Under the pieces are notes generated by a model. The model saw only the letters and a program-made list of their open reading frames with translations. It was not told the origin of the DNA and ran no database searches. Positions 41,292 through 52,469 of a stretch of 64,000 bases of DNA are shown here, in pieces. Source of the DNA: Silvania confinis (GTDB taxonomy: Bacteria; Pseudomonadota; Gammaproteobacteria; Enterobacterales; Enterobacteriaceae); NCBI RefSeq assembly GCF_025564085.1, contig NZ_JAMGZJ010000064.1, forward strand, positions 41,493 to 105,492. Reading direction: 5' to 3'. How positions within the stretch are numbered: the first letter of the stretch is position 1; the number at the start of each line of letters is the position of its first letter. The translations under genes were made by a program, and so were the position numbers.

Positions 41292-43463
41292 ATGAGCATG
41301 TCCGACGAGAACCAGAATTCAGGTAAGTGTCCTTTTCATCAGGGCAGTTTTGACAAGAGTGCGGGTGCCGGTACTAACAGCCAGGACTGGTGGCCTAAAC
41401 CACTTCGTATCGATCTTCTCAATCAGCATTCCGAACGTTCCAACCCGCTAGGTAAAGATTTCAATTACCGCAAAGAATTCAGCAAACTCGATTACTCCGC
41501 GCTAAAAGGCGATCTCAAAGCGCTTTTAACCGATTCTCAACCCTGGTGGCCTGCAGACTGGGGCAGCTATGCCGGCCTGTTCATTCGTATGGCGTGGCAC
41601 GGGGCAGGCACCTATCGCGCCATTGACGGCCGCGGCGGCGCGGGCCGCGGTCAACAGCGTTTCTCACCGCTTAACTCGTGGCCGGATAACGTCAGCCTCG
41701 ATAAGGCGCGTCGCCTCCTGTGGCCGATCAAGCAAAAATATGGCCAGAAAATATCCTGGGCCGACCTGTATATTCTCGCCGGAAACGTGGCGCTGGAAAA
41801 TTCCAGCTTCCGTACTTTTGGCTTTGGCGCCGGACGCGAGGATGTCTGGGAACCGGATCTGGACGTTAACTGGGGGGACGAAAAAGCCTGGTTGACCCAT
41901 CGTGACCCGGAAGCACTGGCGAAAAACCCTCTATCCGCCACCGAGATGGGGCTTATCTACGTCAACCCGGAAGGACCAAATGCCAGCGGTGATCCGCTGT
42001 CTGCGGCGGCGGCGATTCGCGCCACGTTCAGCAACATGAATATGAACGACGAAGAGACTGTGGCGTTGATTGCTGGCGGTCATACGCTGGGTAAAACGCA
42101 CGGTGCCGGGGAGGCCTCCCATGTCGGTGTCGATCCGGAAGCGGGCTTAATCGAGTCGCAGGGTCTGGGCTGGACCAGCACCCACGGCAGCGGTATCGGT
42201 GCTGATACGATCACCTCGGGTCTGGAAGTCATCTGGTCGCAGACGCCAACCCAGTGGAGCAATTACTTCTTCGAAAACCTGTATAAATACGAATGGGTGC
42301 AAACCCGCAGTCCTGCAGGAGCGATCCAGTTTGAAGCGGTTGACGCCCCTGAAATTATGCCCGATCCGTTCGACCCGTCGAAAAAGCGTAAACCGACCAT
42401 GTTGGTCACCGACCTGACGCTGCGCTTTGATCCGGAGTTCGACAAAATTTCTCGTCGTTTCCTTAACGATCCGCAGGCCTTTAATGAAGCCTTTGCCCGG
42501 GCCTGGTTCAAGCTGACCCACCGGGACATGGGGCCGGTATCCCGCTACTTCGGACCTGAAGTGCCTAGAGAAGAGCTGATTTGGCAGGATCCGCTGCCGC
42601 ATGCGTTCTTCCAGCCGACGGCGGCGGATATTGAAAGCCTGAAGGTGGACATTGCCGCATCCGGGCTGTCCGTCAGCGAACTGGTCTCGGTGGCCTGGGC
42701 GTCTGCTTCGACGTTCCGCGGTGGCGATAAGCGCGGTGGCGCGAACGGTGCGCGTCTGGCGCTGGCGCCGCAGCGCAGCTGGGATGTTAACGCCGTGGCT
42801 GCACGTGCTCTGCCGGTGCTGGAAGGTATTTATAAATCGGCACACAAAGCGTCGTTGGCCGACATCATCGTGCTGGCGGGCGTTGTGGGCATCGAACAGG
42901 CTGCGAAAGCGGCAGGCGTGAATATTACGGTGCCGTTTACTCCAGGCCGCGTTGACGCGCGTCAGGATCAGACCGATATCGAGTTGTTTGGACTGCTTGA
43001 ACCCGTTGCCGATGGTTTCCGTAACTACCGTGCTGCAATTGACGTGTCGACCACTGAATCGTTGCTGATCGATAAAGCGCAGCAGCTGACCCTGACCGCA
43101 CCGGAGATGACGGTGCTGGTCGGGGGTTTACGTGTGCTGGGTGCTAATTTTGATGGCGGTAAGAGCGGCGTCTTTACCGATCGCGTGGGCGTGCTCAGCC
43201 CTGACTTCTTCGTCAATTTGCTGGACATGGGGAATCAGTGGAAGGCCACCGATGACTCTGCGGAGTTGTTTGAAGGCCACGATCGCGTCAGCGGTGAGGT
43301 GAAGTTCACGGCGAGCCGTGCCGACCTGGTATTCGGTTCTCACTCTGTTCTGCGTGCCCTGGCAGAAGTGTATGCCTGCAGCGATGCCAACGAGAAGTTC
43401 GTGAAGGACTTTGTGGCGGCGTGGACCAAGGTTATGAATCTCGACCGATTTGATCGGCAGTAA
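41292..43463 (+). CDS. katG: Catalase-peroxidase KatG
   Basis: Bifunctional haem catalase/peroxidase of 723 residues. Distal residues Arg99, Trp102 and His103 ([13 protein letters not shown]), the cross-linking Tyr in [11 protein letters not shown], and the proximal haem ligand His in [16 protein letters not shown] are visible, followed by the inactive C-terminal duplicate domain. The ATG at 41292 is chosen (AGGGAG upstream); ATG 41298 or GTG 41289 are alternatives. The extreme N-terminus differs from E. coli. In K-12, yijE and yijF follow; here gldA is next. Confidence 0.97.
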   Translation: MSMSDENQNSGKCPFHQGSFDKSAGAGTNSQDWWPKPLRIDLLNQHSERSNPLGKDFNYRKEFSKLDYSALKGDLKALLTDSQPWWPADWGSYAGLFIRMAWHGAGTYRAIDGRGGAGRGQQRFSPLNSWPDNVSLDKARRLLWPIKQKYGQKISWADLYILAGNVALENSSFRTFGFGAGREDVWEPDLDVNWGDEKAWLTHRDPEALAKNPLSATEMGLIYVNPEGPNASGDPLSAAAAIRATFSNMNMNDEETVALIAGGHTLGKTHGAGEASHVGVDPEAGLIESQGLGWTSTHGSGIGADTITSGLEVIWSQTPTQWSNYFFENLYKYEWVQTRSPAGAIQFEAVDAPEIMPDPFDPSKKRKPTMLVTDLTLRFDPEFDKISRRFLNDPQAFNEAFARAWFKLTHRDMGPVSRYFGPEVPREELIWQDPLPHAFFQPTAADIESLKVDIAASGLSVSELVSVAWASASTFRGGDKRGGANGARLALAPQRSWDVNAVAARALPVLEGIYKSAHKASLADIIVLAGVVGIEQAAKAAGVNITVPFTPGRVDARQDQTDIELFGLLEPVADGFRNYRAAIDVSTTESLLIDKAQQLTLTAPEMTVLVGGLRVLGANFDGGKSGVFTDRVGVLSPDFFVNLLDMGNQWKATDDSAELFEGHDRVSGEVKFTASRADLVFGSHSVLRALAEVYACSDANEKFVKDFVAAWTKVMNLDRFDRQ

Positions 43464-43469
43464 ACAGGA

Positions 43470-43497
43470 AAATCCCCGCTGATGCGGGGATTTTTTT
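43470..43497 (+). terminator. Rho-independent terminator of katG
   Basis: AAATCCCCGC, loop TGAT, GCGGGGATTT then TTTT. Confidence 0.92.
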
Positions 43498-43498
43498 G

Positions 43499-43567
43499 TC
43501 GGGTGGCGGCTGCGCCTGACCCGGCCTACGGATTTTGTAGGCCCGTGCAAGCGCAGCGCCGCCGGGC
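43499..43567. repeat. REP pair (BIME-like) between katG and gldA
   Basis: TCGGGTGGCGGCTGCGCCTGACCCGG and, after a short spacer, TAGGCCCGTGC...GCCGCCGGGCAA in opposite orientation; between convergent genes. Confidence 0.8.
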
Positions 43568-43574
43568 AAAAAGG

Positions 43575-44678
43575 TTACTGCCACTCCTGTAAAAAGCGCT
43601 GACCGTACTGGTCGGCAACCAACAGCGCCGCGTAGACCTGGTCCGGCGTCGCTCCGCCCGGCATGTTGTGGATTGTTTCCCCTTCTGCACAGGCGGCTTG
43701 TGCCACCGCCTGCATTTTGGCCGCAATATCCGTTTTGATATCCAGCTGCGCCAGGGTAATTGGCAGACCCACGCTGCGACACAGCGCAGCCACGGTTTCG
43801 ATCTCTTCTACCGGGGCATTTTCCAGTACCAGCTGAGTGAGTGTACCGAAGGCCACTTTCTCGCCGTGATAGTAATGATGCGCATCCGGGATGGCGGTCA
43901 ATCCGTTATGGATGGCATGTGCTGCCGCCAGCCCGCCGCTTTCAAAACCGACGCCGCTTAGATAGGTGTTAGCTTCAATAACCCGCTCGAGTGCAGGCGT
44001 GACGACGTGCTGTTCCGCCGCCAGCATCGCTTTTTCCCCTTCTTCGACCAGCGTGTTGTAGCACAGCTCGGCCAGCGCCAGTGCGGCCTGGGTACATTTT
44101 CCGCCCGCCATGGTCGTGGCCCCGCTGCGCGAGCAGGCGCGGGCTTCAAACCACGTCGCCAGCGCATCGCCAATCCCCGCGGCCAGCAGGCGCGCCGGCG
44201 CCCCGGCTACGACTTTGGTATCGACAATCACCATGTTTGGGTTGTGCGGCAGCATCAGATAGCGATCAAATTCGCCGCTGTCGGTGTAGATAACGGAAAG
44301 GGCGCTGCACGGCGCGTCGGTTGAGGCAATTGTCGGGACGATAGCGACCGGCACGTCCATAAAATGCGCCAGCGCTTTGGCCGTATCCAGCGTCTTACCG
44401 CCGCCGATACCGAGGATAGCCTGGCAGTCGGCACCTTTGGCCAGCTTGCGCAGACGGTCGATCTCGTTTTGTGAACACTCCCCGCCGAAGGAGGCGATTT
44501 CAACTTGCAGTTCGGCCTGTTTAAAGCTCTGGCGCAGGGTCTCTTCGGCAAAACCCAGTACAAATTTATCGCCTACCACCAGCCAGCGCGCAGCCAGCGG
44601 CCGCAGATAGTCGCCGAGGCGGGTGAGCACATCTGCGCCCTGAATGTATTTACCGGGCGATTGAATAATACGGTCCAT
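43575..44678 (-). CDS. gldA: Glycerol dehydrogenase
   Basis: NAD+-dependent, zinc-containing iron-alcohol-dehydrogenase-family enzyme oxidising glycerol to dihydroxyacetone, 367 residues. NAD-binding [17 protein letters not shown] and metal-binding His residues in [13 protein letters not shown] and [12 protein letters not shown] are present. Twelve bases after fsaB in the same direction, so the pair is an operon as in E. coli. Confidence 0.97.
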   Translation of the reverse strand: MDRIIQSPGKYIQGADVLTRLGDYLRPLAARWLVVGDKFVLGFAEETLRQSFKQAELQVEIASFGGECSQNEIDRLRKLAKGADCQAILGIGGGKTLDTAKALAHFMDVPVAIVPTIASTDAPCSALSVIYTDSGEFDRYLMLPHNPNMVIVDTKVVAGAPARLLAAGIGDALATWFEARACSRSGATTMAGGKCTQAALALAELCYNTLVEEGEKAMLAAEQHVVTPALERVIEANTYLSGVGFESGGLAAAHAIHNGLTAIPDAHHYYHGEKVAFGTLTQLVLENAPVEEIETVAALCRSVGLPITLAQLDIKTDIAAKMQAVAQAACAEGETIHNMPGGATPDQVYAALLVADQYGQRFLQEWQ

Positions 44679-44690
44679 AACATGTCTCCC

Positions 44691-45353
44691 TTAGAGGTTG
44701 AGGTTACCAAACGCGTTTTTCCAGTCCTGCTCGAACTTCTCTATGGCTGACTCTACCGCGGGTGTGTTGAGCATTTGTTGCGCTACATCTAAAGGAAGCG
44801 TGATGGCTTCACATCCGGCCAGCAGGCAGTCGAGCGCCTGGCGGGGGGTTTTGAAGCTGGCGGCCAACACCATGCTGCCCGGCGCATGCAGCTCCAGCAG
44901 GCTTTGCAGCTCCTGCACCGTGCGGATCCCGTCTCCGCCCTGGGCATCAACCCGGTTAACGTACGGGGCGACATATTTCGCACCCGCCAGCGCCGCCAGC
45001 AACCCTTGTGCAGCGCTGTACACCGCCGTACCAAGCGTGGTAATGCCTTCTTTTTTAAGCGCTTTAATGGCGATCAGGCCTTGTGCGGTCACCGGGATTT
45101 TCACCACGATGCCGGGCAGGGCGTTGCTCAGGCGTTTGGCTTCGGCAGTCATACCCTGCGCCTCCCGGCTCATGGTCTGGGCGAACAGAATGCCGTCCGG
45201 ACCGATGGCCTGTTGCAGGCGCGGCAGCACTTCCCAGAGGGATTCCCGGCTGGCGGCCACAATGCTCGGATTGGTGGTCACACCGGCGATCGGAAAGATG
45301 CGCGCCAGGCGTTCAACTTCCGCCACGTTGGCGGTATCCAGATACAGTTCCAT
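44691..45353 (-). CDS. fsaB: Fructose-6-phosphate aldolase 2
   Basis: Class I aldolase of the transaldolase-like family, cleaving fructose 6-phosphate to dihydroxyacetone and glyceraldehyde 3-phosphate. 220 residues. The Schiff-base Lys85 lies in [13 protein letters not shown]; the start [19 protein letters not shown] is typical. With gldA this forms a dihydroxyacetone-handling pair. The K-12 genes normally upstream (ptsA-frw-pfl) are absent. Confidence 0.96.
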   Translation of the reverse strand: MELYLDTANVAEVERLARIFPIAGVTTNPSIVAASRESLWEVLPRLQQAIGPDGILFAQTMSREAQGMTAEAKRLSNALPGIVVKIPVTAQGLIAIKALKKEGITTLGTAVYSAAQGLLAALAGAKYVAPYVNRVDAQGGDGIRTVQELQSLLELHAPGSMVLAASFKTPRQALDCLLAGCEAITLPLDVAQQMLNTPAVESAIEKFEQDWKNAFGNLNL

Positions 45354-45481
45354 TATTTTTCCTTAAGTCAGCATGTCTGGATTAAGGATACGGCGGGCCT
45401 GGTGGCAGGAGAAAGAGGTCAAATTTGCCAAATACTGGACAAATGTAAGGTCCTCAACAAAGTGCGAAGAGGATCACAATG

Positions 45482-46303
45482 CTAGTTTTTAGTCGTTAAC
45501 TGGCTGTGATACTGGCGGCGATATTCCGAGGGAGAGCGTTCCGTGTTTTTGCGAAACAGTCGGCAGAAGTAGTTACTGTCAGCAAACCCGCAGTTGTGCG
45601 CGATATCTTTTACTTTCAGATCATACCCTTTCAGCAATGCCTTGGCGTGTTCCAGCCGCGTGTGATTGAGGTATTCGTTAAAGCCGACAGCGCCGGTTTT
45701 ATGGAAAAGATGAGACAGATAATTGGGCGAGATATAAAAGGCCTGCGCCACGGATCCCCGGGTCAGATCCGACGCGAAATGATCGTCGATATAGCAACGT
45801 ATGGCGTCGAAAAGCGCCTGGCTTCGGGATGCGGTTTGGATTTGGCTGCCCAGTAAATCACAGCAATGGCTGAGCAGGCTGGTAACGACGCATCGTGCGG
45901 TTTGTTGTTCCTGAGGCTGCATCTGCAGTTCATTGAGCGTTTGTAGCAGGAAAGAGCCGACCCGCGGTCCGCGGCGCGCCACCTGCTGTTTAGCCAGCGT
46001 GTGATACCACGTCCCGTCCCACTGAACAACGCTGAAACTTAACTGCTGTTTGCCAAACACAATGCTGCAGGTGGTGGAAGGCATGTTCTTCTGCGAAACA
46101 TTCCAGCTGCCAGCCGGTAGATAGAGAACATCGCTGATAGCGGCGTCAGTAAGTTCCCCTTCCAGCACAATCTCCAGACGCGGAAAATCGGCCCGACAGG
46201 CCCCGTCCGGGATCGGTCCGATGGTGCTGGCGAAGTCAATCTGGCCCAACGGCAGCGCGCCACTAACAAGACGCGAAAGCAGGTGGCTAACGTCGTAATG
46301 CAT
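45482..46303 (-). CDS. yijO: AraC-family transcriptional regulator YijO
   Basis: 273 residues (E. coli 283). An N-terminal sensor-like region is followed by a C-terminal double HTH that is nearly unchanged from E. coli (GSVAQAFYISPNYLSHLFHK and VKDIAHNCGFADSNYFCRLF). Within the N-terminal part the ELTDAAISDVLYLPAGSW segment is several residues shorter than the K-12 protein as remembered. Target genes are unknown. Confidence 0.92.
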   Translation of the reverse strand: MHYDVSHLLSRLVSGALPLGQIDFASTIGPIPDGACRADFPRLEIVLEGELTDAAISDVLYLPAGSWNVSQKNMPSTTCSIVFGKQQLSFSVVQWDGTWYHTLAKQQVARRGPRVGSFLLQTLNELQMQPQEQQTARCVVTSLLSHCCDLLGSQIQTASRSQALFDAIRCYIDDHFASDLTRGSVAQAFYISPNYLSHLFHKTGAVGFNEYLNHTRLEHAKALLKGYDLKVKDIAHNCGFADSNYFCRLFRKNTERSPSEYRRQYHSQLTTKN

Positions 46304-46349
46304 GTTGTTCCCTTGCCTGATGCAAACAGGGCAACATTAACGTTGATAG

Positions 46350-46381
46350 AAAAAAAAGGCCACCCTATATCGGATGGCCTT
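46350..46381 (-). terminator. Terminator of eptC
   Basis: On the minus strand AAGGCCATCC, short loop, GGGTGGCCTT followed by eight T, lying just past the eptC stop at 46391. Confidence 0.8.
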
Positions 46382-46390
46382 GAGAGGGGA

Positions 46391-48130
46391 TTACTGATTC
46401 CCGGTTTGCTCGCCGTACGGCAGGCTATCGTAATCAATCAGTGCATTTTTCTTATACGGATTGCCAATCCAGCGCGTTATCGGAGTGAACTGCGGGCTGG
46501 TGATGGAGCGCGTAGGGTCGAAGCCGTCATAGCTTAATCCCGCTAAGTCTGACCAGGTATGGATCAGCTCAGAGCTACTGTACTTGCGGTCGACGTCCTG
46601 GGAGAAGTCGCGCGGATGGGCAGCCTGCCACTTCTCAGACGTCCACAGCAGGAACGGAATGGTATACATATGACGCGTAGGGTTGTCTTCATTACGGCCC
46701 TGGGTTTTGTGCGGCGGCGTGTCGTACACCTCTTCACCGTGATCGGAGAAGTACAGCAGGAAGCCGTTCGGATCCGTCGCTTGATAATCCTTAATCAGGC
46801 TGGCGACTACATGGTCGTTATACCGATTGGCGCTGTCGTAATCGTTGTAAGACTCCTGCTCATCTTTGCTCAGACCCGCCGGTTGGTTATCGGTTTTGCC
46901 GTCAAAGACGCCCTGGTTTTCCGGATAGCGGAACTTGTACTTAATATGCGTCCCGAGCAGATGCACGATAATGAACTTTTTCTCTGCCGGATCGGCCATC
47001 ACTTCTTTAAACGGCGCCAGCACGTTGGTGTCATATTCGCGAGCACTCTGGGTGCGCTGCTGGTTCATATAATATTGCTTGTCAGTCTGCTGAGAGAAGA
47101 CCGTCAGCATGGTGTTACGCGCCGTCATTGTCTGCTGGTTAGTGATCCAGAAGGTCTTATACCCGGCCTGTTTCATCATGTTCATCAGCGACGGTTTCGT
47201 CAGATACACGTCCGGGTTCTTTTCGTTGGCAAAGGTCAGTACCTGCTGCAGGATCTCGATGGTGTAGGGACGCGAGGTCACCACGTTATTGAAAACCGTC
47301 AGTTTGGCATCGCTTTTATGCAGGGCATCCAGTTCCGGCGTGGTTTCACGCGGATAACCGTACAGGCTCATACGACCGCGCTGAGTCGACTCGCCAATCA
47401 CCAGCACCAGCGTGCGCGGTGCATTGCCTGAGCTGTCTTTGAAGTTCGCCAGCGGCGGCAGGGCCGTGTTCTTATCGAGCAGGTTTTTCAGTGATGTTAG
47501 CTGCTGACGATACTGATAATACCCGGAGATAAACTGCCACGGGGCCGCAGGTTCCATGCGGGACGCCAGGCCATTAAGCGCTTTTTCGAACGGTCTCTGG
47601 TTGACGACAGAGTTCATCACAATCGGATGCAGAATCAGGCCATACAGCAGCGCAAACGACACCAGCCAGCGCCACGGCGACGGGACGTAAACCGGGCGCA
47701 GGCGCGTCCACAGGAATATCGCCACCGCCGTATAGACCAATGCGACGAGGATAATCTTGAGGCTGAAGTACTGGCTAAGGTATTCACTGGCTTCGTTCGC
47801 ATTGGATTCAAACATCACGAACAGCACGCTCTGGGAGAACTCCTGTCCGTAAATCACGAAGTAGTTCAGCGCCGCTAGCGATGCTGCCCACAGGACAACG
47901 CCAATCACCGCCGCGATGATGCGGGTCCGGTTTGGAAACAGCAGAACCGGGATCAGCCAGAGCGAGCTGAACAGCAGCGAATCGCGCAAACCGTTGGTGC
48001 CGCTATAGCCGCTGACGCAAATGGCGACCTGGAGTAAAGAGGAGAAAAACCAAAAAAAGAGGAGTGCCCATCCCAGGGCTTTCCAGCTAAACGGAGGTTT
48101 AGTCTGCGATGTTAAGGATTGCATAGTCAT
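46391..48130 (-). CDS. eptC: Lipid A core heptose-I phosphoethanolamine transferase
   Basis: Inner-membrane enzyme adding phosphoethanolamine to the LPS core. 579 residues (E. coli 577; start could be the second ATG, two codons later). Five N-terminal membrane helices within about residues 15-175, then a periplasmic sulfatase-like domain with the nucleophile Thr in VLVIGESTQRGRMSLYGYPR, HLLGTHIKYKFRYP and FSDHGEEVYD as metal-binding motifs. Confidence 0.96.
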   Translation of the reverse strand: MTMQSLTSQTKPPFSWKALGWALLFFWFFSSLLQVAICVSGYSGTNGLRDSLLFSSLWLIPVLLFPNRTRIIAAVIGVVLWAASLAALNYFVIYGQEFSQSVLFVMFESNANEASEYLSQYFSLKIILVALVYTAVAIFLWTRLRPVYVPSPWRWLVSFALLYGLILHPIVMNSVVNQRPFEKALNGLASRMEPAAPWQFISGYYQYRQQLTSLKNLLDKNTALPPLANFKDSSGNAPRTLVLVIGESTQRGRMSLYGYPRETTPELDALHKSDAKLTVFNNVVTSRPYTIEILQQVLTFANEKNPDVYLTKPSLMNMMKQAGYKTFWITNQQTMTARNTMLTVFSQQTDKQYYMNQQRTQSAREYDTNVLAPFKEVMADPAEKKFIIVHLLGTHIKYKFRYPENQGVFDGKTDNQPAGLSKDEQESYNDYDSANRYNDHVVASLIKDYQATDPNGFLLYFSDHGEEVYDTPPHKTQGRNEDNPTRHMYTIPFLLWTSEKWQAAHPRDFSQDVDRKYSSSELIHTWSDLAGLSYDGFDPTRSITSPQFTPITRWIGNPYKKNALIDYDSLPYGEQTGNQ

Positions 48131-48284
48131 AGCCTGTCTTGAATATAGTCGCCAAACGTAACGACTTAACCTTAAGGGAACCTGAAGCAGAGCGATCTAA
48201 GTCACTTTTGCTAATGAGAACCGTTTAAGAGAACTAAAGAGAGGCGGAAATATATTGAATTCGAATCATTTATGACAGGAATAT

Positions 48285-48324
48285 TTCATCTTCCCCTCGC
48301 ACAGGCGTGCGAGGGGAAGATGAA
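48285..48324. repeat. Long perfect hairpin between ppc and eptC
   Basis: TTCATCTTCCCCTCGCAC (48285-48302), loop AGGC, and the exact inverse (48307-48324): an 18-base perfect stem. It stands six bases from the ppc stop on the minus strand but has no T-run, so it probably protects the ppc 3' end or helps termination. Confidence 0.8.
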
Positions 48325-48330
48325 TAGCGA

Positions 48331-50982
48331 TTAGCCGGTGTTACGCATGCCTGCCGCAACGCCCGCAATGGTCACCATCAGCGCTTGTTCAACGCGGGGA
48401 TCCGGCTCCAGGCCTTCTTCTTCCGCTTTACGCGAACGGTGCAGTAGCTCGGCCTGCAGGACGTTCAGCGGATCGGTGTATATGTTACGCAACTGAATAG
48501 ACTCGGCAATCCACGGCAGGTCGGCCATCAGATGGGAGTCATTGGCGATGTCCAGCACCACCTTGATGTCGCCTTCCAGCAGCTCACGCAGCTCGGTACC
48601 CAGCGTCCACAGCTCCGGTTTCACCAGACGCTGATCGTAGTATTCTGCCAGCCACAAATCGACTTTCGAGAACACCATCTCCAGCATGCCCAGACGGGTG
48701 GAGAAGAATGGCCAGTCGCGACACATGGTTTCAAGTTCGTTCTGCTTCCCGTCGTCCACCACTTTTTGCAGCGCAGCACCGGCACCCAACCAGGCCGGCA
48801 GCATCAGGCGGTTTTGCGTCCAGGCGAAGATCCACGGAATGGCGCGTAGGGACTCGACGCCGCCGGTCGGACGACGTTTTGCCGGACGCGAACCGAGCGG
48901 CAGTTTGCCCAGTTCCTGCTCTGGCGTGGCCGAGCGGAAGTAAGGCACGAAGTCTTTGTTTTCGCGCACATAGCCGCGATACATATCGCAGGAGATATCC
49001 GACAGTTCATCCATGATGTGGCGCCAGGCGTCTTTTGGCTCCGGCGGTGGCAGCAGGTTCGCTTCCAGAATCGCGCTGGTGTAAAGCGACAGGCTGCTGA
49101 TGGTCACTTCTGGCAGACCGTACTTGAAGCGGATCATCTCACCTTGTTCGGTGACGCGCAGGCCGCCTTTCAGGCTACCCGGCGGCTGCGAGAGCAGCGC
49201 TGCGTGGGCAGGTGCGCCGCCGCGACCGATAGAGCCGCCGCGACCGTGGAACAGGGTCAGTTCGATACCCGCTTTTTCACAGGTTTTGATCAGCGCGTCC
49301 TGAGCCTGATACTGCGCCCAGGAGGCGGCCATCACGCCCGCGTCTTTTGCGGAGTCGGAATAGCCAATCATGACCATTTGTTTGCCCTGAATAAAGCCGC
49401 GATACCAGTCGATGTTCAGCAGCTGGGTCATCACGTCGTTCGCGTTATTCAGGTCGTCGAGGGTTTCAAACAGTGGCGCAACCGGCAGGGCGAAGGTGAT
49501 CCCGGCTTCTTTCAGCAGCAGATGAACCGCCAGCACGTCGGACGGCGTTTTGGCCATCGAGATCACGTAGGCCGCCACCGATCCTCTTGGTGCATCGACG
49601 ATCGCTTTGCAGGTATTGAGCACTTCGCGGGTTTCTTCGCTCGGTTCCCAGCTGCGCGGCAGGAGTGGACGTTTGGAGTTCAGCTCGCGGATCAGGAAAG
49701 CCTGTTTGTCGGCTTCTGACCAGCTTTCGTAGTCGCCAATGCCGAGGTAGCGGGTCAGCTCGCCCAGTGCTTCGGTGTGGCGGGTGCTTTCCTGGCGCAC
49801 GTCGATACGCACCAGTGGGACGCCGAAACACTTCACGCGGCGCAGGGTGTCGAGCAGTTCGCCGTTAGCGATAATGCCCATGCCGCACGCCTGCAAGGAT
49901 TGATAGCAAGCGTACAGTGGATCCCACAGCTGTTCGTTCTGGCTCAACAGGCCTGCTGGTTTTGGCAGACGCTGACCCTTAAGGCGCGCTTCCAGCCAGG
50001 TCTGGGTGGCCAGCAGCTGGCCGCGCAGGTTTTTGAGCAGGAAACGGTATGGTTCGGTTGCACCTTCTTCACCCACCAGCTCAAGCAGCTCTGGGGTGGC
50101 GTCGACCATTGACAGTTCAGAAATCAAAATCTGAATGTCTTTCAGGAACAGGTCGGTGGCTTTCCAGCGGCTTAGCAGCAGGACGTGGCGCGTGATATCT
50201 GCGGTGACGTTCGGATTGCCGTCACGGTCGCCGCCCATCCACGAGGTGAAACGCACCGGAACAAAATCGACCGGCAGGCGATAGCCAAGGTTCTCTTCCA
50301 GCTGTTCATTCAGCTCGCGCAGGTAGTTAGGCACCCCTTCCCACAGGCTGTTTTCCACCACCGCAAAGCCCCATTTAGCTTCGTCAACCGGGCTTGGGCG
50401 ATGTTTACGGATTTCATCGGTATGCCATGACTGGGCAATCAGCTGGCGCAGGCGGCGCATCAGCTGGTTACGTTCGTAGTCAGCAATCTCTTTGTTATCA
50501 AGCTGCTTCAGGCAGTTATTCACTTCACCCATTTTGTGGATCAGGGTGCGGCGGGTAATTTCTGTCGGGTGGGCGGTAAGTACCAGCTCCAGCGAGAGCG
50601 ATTCCACCGCTTTTTTAATGGTCGCTTCGTTGAGATCGGACTGGTCTTTCAGTTTTCTGAGCGTCTGGGCAATCACTTCCGGGTTGCTGGCGCCTTCACC
50701 TTTTGGCGAAATGCTGTGGTACTGCTCGGCGGTATTCGCAAGATTCAGAAACTGGCTAAAAGCACGGGCAACCGGCAGCAGTTCGTCGTTAGAGAGGTTC
50801 TGCAAAGTGGTGAGCAGCTCCTGACGATTAGCTTCGTTACCGGCACGGGAAGATTTGGACAGCTTACGGATTGTTTCAACGCGATCGAGAATGTTCTCTC
50901 CCAACGCATCCTTAATGGTATCTCCCAGCACTTTGCCGAGCATACTGACATTACTACGCAACGCGGAATATTGTTCGTTCAT
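48331..50982 (-). CDS. ppc: Phosphoenolpyruvate carboxylase
   Basis: Anaplerotic enzyme making oxaloacetate from phosphoenolpyruvate and bicarbonate. 883 residues, E. coli length. Catalytic His138 in [13 protein letters not shown], the lysine region near 546 ([10 protein letters not shown]) and Arg587 in [14 protein letters not shown] are visible, as is the C-terminal MRNTG needed for activity and Asp inhibition. Confidence 0.98.
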   Translation of the reverse strand: MNEQYSALRSNVSMLGKVLGDTIKDALGENILDRVETIRKLSKSSRAGNEANRQELLTTLQNLSNDELLPVARAFSQFLNLANTAEQYHSISPKGEGASNPEVIAQTLRKLKDQSDLNEATIKKAVESLSLELVLTAHPTEITRRTLIHKMGEVNNCLKQLDNKEIADYERNQLMRRLRQLIAQSWHTDEIRKHRPSPVDEAKWGFAVVENSLWEGVPNYLRELNEQLEENLGYRLPVDFVPVRFTSWMGGDRDGNPNVTADITRHVLLLSRWKATDLFLKDIQILISELSMVDATPELLELVGEEGATEPYRFLLKNLRGQLLATQTWLEARLKGQRLPKPAGLLSQNEQLWDPLYACYQSLQACGMGIIANGELLDTLRRVKCFGVPLVRIDVRQESTRHTEALGELTRYLGIGDYESWSEADKQAFLIRELNSKRPLLPRSWEPSEETREVLNTCKAIVDAPRGSVAAYVISMAKTPSDVLAVHLLLKEAGITFALPVAPLFETLDDLNNANDVMTQLLNIDWYRGFIQGKQMVMIGYSDSAKDAGVMAASWAQYQAQDALIKTCEKAGIELTLFHGRGGSIGRGGAPAHAALLSQPPGSLKGGLRVTEQGEMIRFKYGLPEVTISSLSLYTSAILEANLLPPPEPKDAWRHIMDELSDISCDMYRGYVRENKDFVPYFRSATPEQELGKLPLGSRPAKRRPTGGVESLRAIPWIFAWTQNRLMLPAWLGAGAALQKVVDDGKQNELETMCRDWPFFSTRLGMLEMVFSKVDLWLAEYYDQRLVKPELWTLGTELRELLEGDIKVVLDIANDSHLMADLPWIAESIQLRNIYTDPLNVLQAELLHRSRKAEEEGLEPDPRVEQALMVTIAGVAAGMRNTG

Positions 50983-51200
50983 AAAAACCCAATCACCCCA
51001 TCATTTTTGTTTATGCCCATTCGGAAATCTTTTGGACATTATTTTGTCATCTCCCTTTATAAAGCCACGTAAAACCCCCGTCGTCAATTGCTGCGAAAAC
51101 GGTTCAGCAAACGAATAAATGCGGGTAATTTACGAAATTTAATTCGCTTCGTGTCAGATAAGAGATGCTTATGGGAATGTGATGGGGATCGCGAGATTTT

Positions 51201-51222
51201 CCTCCTCTCCGCAGAGAGGAGG
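51201..51222. repeat. CCTCCTCTC palindrome between argE and ppc
   Basis: CCTCCTCTC, loop CGCA, GAGAGGAGG. Eight bases from the argE stop on the minus strand, followed there by AAAATC; a possible weak terminator and another GA/CT-rich hairpin. Confidence 0.65.
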
Positions 51223-51229
51223 GCAGACG

Positions 51230-52381
51230 TTAATGCCAGCAGAAGTGATGCACAACCTGGGAAATTAACTCGCGCGTCGGCTTAATAAAGCGGGTTTCCA
51301 GGTATTCATCCGGCTGGTGAGCCTGGTTGATGGAGCCCGGACCCAGTACCAGCGTCGGGCACAGCGTCTGGATAAACGGCGCTTCGGTACAATAGTTCAC
51401 CACGTCTGTTTTCTCGCCGAGCAGTTTTTCGACCACTTCCACCAACTGGTGATCCGGTGGGCATTCGTAGCCTGGGATCGGTGGGTGCAGGTCGGTCACT
51501 GTCAAACGGCCCGGCCAGCGTTCGCTAACCGGCGCGAGCGCTTCGGTCAGTAAGCCATTCAGGTCGCTCAGGGTCATGCCCGGCAGCGGGCGAATATCCA
51601 TATGCAGTTCACAGCAGGCGCAAATGCGGTTCGAGGCATCACCGCCGTGCAGGCTCCCAAGGTTTAACGTCGGGTACGGCACGGTGAACGAATCGTGGTG
51701 ATAACGTTCTTTCAGCGAGTCGCGCAGCTGCATGATATGGCCGATGGCATCGTGCATCAGCTCAATGGCGTTCACGCCACGGGCCGGATCGCTGGAGTGG
51801 CCGGACTGGCCCAGCACGCGCACTGCCGTCGAGATATGGCCTTTATGGGCACGAATCGGTTGCAGCGACGTCGGTTCACCGATGATCGCGCAGTCCGGGC
51901 GAATCGCCGTGTTTTCAGAGAAATAGCGTGCGCCCGCCATGCTGGTTTCTTCGTCAGCGGTGGCCAGAAGGTAGAGCGGTTTTTTCAGCGTTTTCACGTC
52001 GACGTCACGCAGCGCGTCGAGAATAAAGGCGAAGAAGCCTTTCATGTCGGCGGTGCCCAGTCCGTACAGCTTGTTGTCATGTTCGGTCAGGGTGAACGGA
52101 TCGCGGGTCCAGCGACCGTCGTCAAAGGGTACGGTATCGGTATGCCCGGCTAACAGCAGGCCGCCGGCACCCTCGCCGGTACTGGCGAGCAGGTTGAATT
52201 TATTACGGGTTCCAGGAACAGATTGAACCTCCACCTTAAAGCCGAGATCGCTGAACCAACCTGCCAGCAGATTGATTAAAGTCTCATTACTCTGATCCAG
52301 CGCTTCTTCCGTTGCACTGATCGACGGAGTGGCAATCAGGGCGCGGTAAATCTCGATAAATGGCGGTAAATTCATTTTCAT
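51230..52381 (-). CDS. argE: Acetylornithine deacetylase
   Basis: Zinc M20-family hydrolase producing ornithine from N-acetylornithine. The ATG at 52381 gives [20 protein letters not shown] and 383 residues, the E. coli length; the ATG three codons upstream (52390) is the alternative. Metal ligand motifs [13 protein letters not shown] and [11 protein letters not shown], with GLGTADMKG, are intact. Divergent from argCBH with shared operators. Confidence 0.97.
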   Translation of the reverse strand: MKMNLPPFIEIYRALIATPSISATEEALDQSNETLINLLAGWFSDLGFKVEVQSVPGTRNKFNLLASTGEGAGGLLLAGHTDTVPFDDGRWTRDPFTLTEHDNKLYGLGTADMKGFFAFILDALRDVDVKTLKKPLYLLATADEETSMAGARYFSENTAIRPDCAIIGEPTSLQPIRAHKGHISTAVRVLGQSGHSSDPARGVNAIELMHDAIGHIMQLRDSLKERYHHDSFTVPYPTLNLGSLHGGDASNRICACCELHMDIRPLPGMTLSDLNGLLTEALAPVSERWPGRLTVTDLHPPIPGYECPPDHQLVEVVEKLLGEKTDVVNYCTEAPFIQTLCPTLVLGPGSINQAHQPDEYLETRFIKPTRELISQVVHHFCWH

Positions 52382-52405
52382 TGTTGACATACCTTAGGTC
52401 GTGAT

Positions 52406-52445
52406 AGTATCAATATTCATGCAATAAATGTGAATAAAAATACAC
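52406..52445. promoter_or_regulatory. ARG boxes between argE and argC
   Basis: Two adjacent imperfect palindromes with TATTCAT and TGAATAAAAATA cores correspond to the paired ArgR boxes that control the divergent argE and argCBH units in E. coli. Confidence 0.75.
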
Positions 52446-52469
52446 TAACGTTGAGCATAAAGGAACCCG

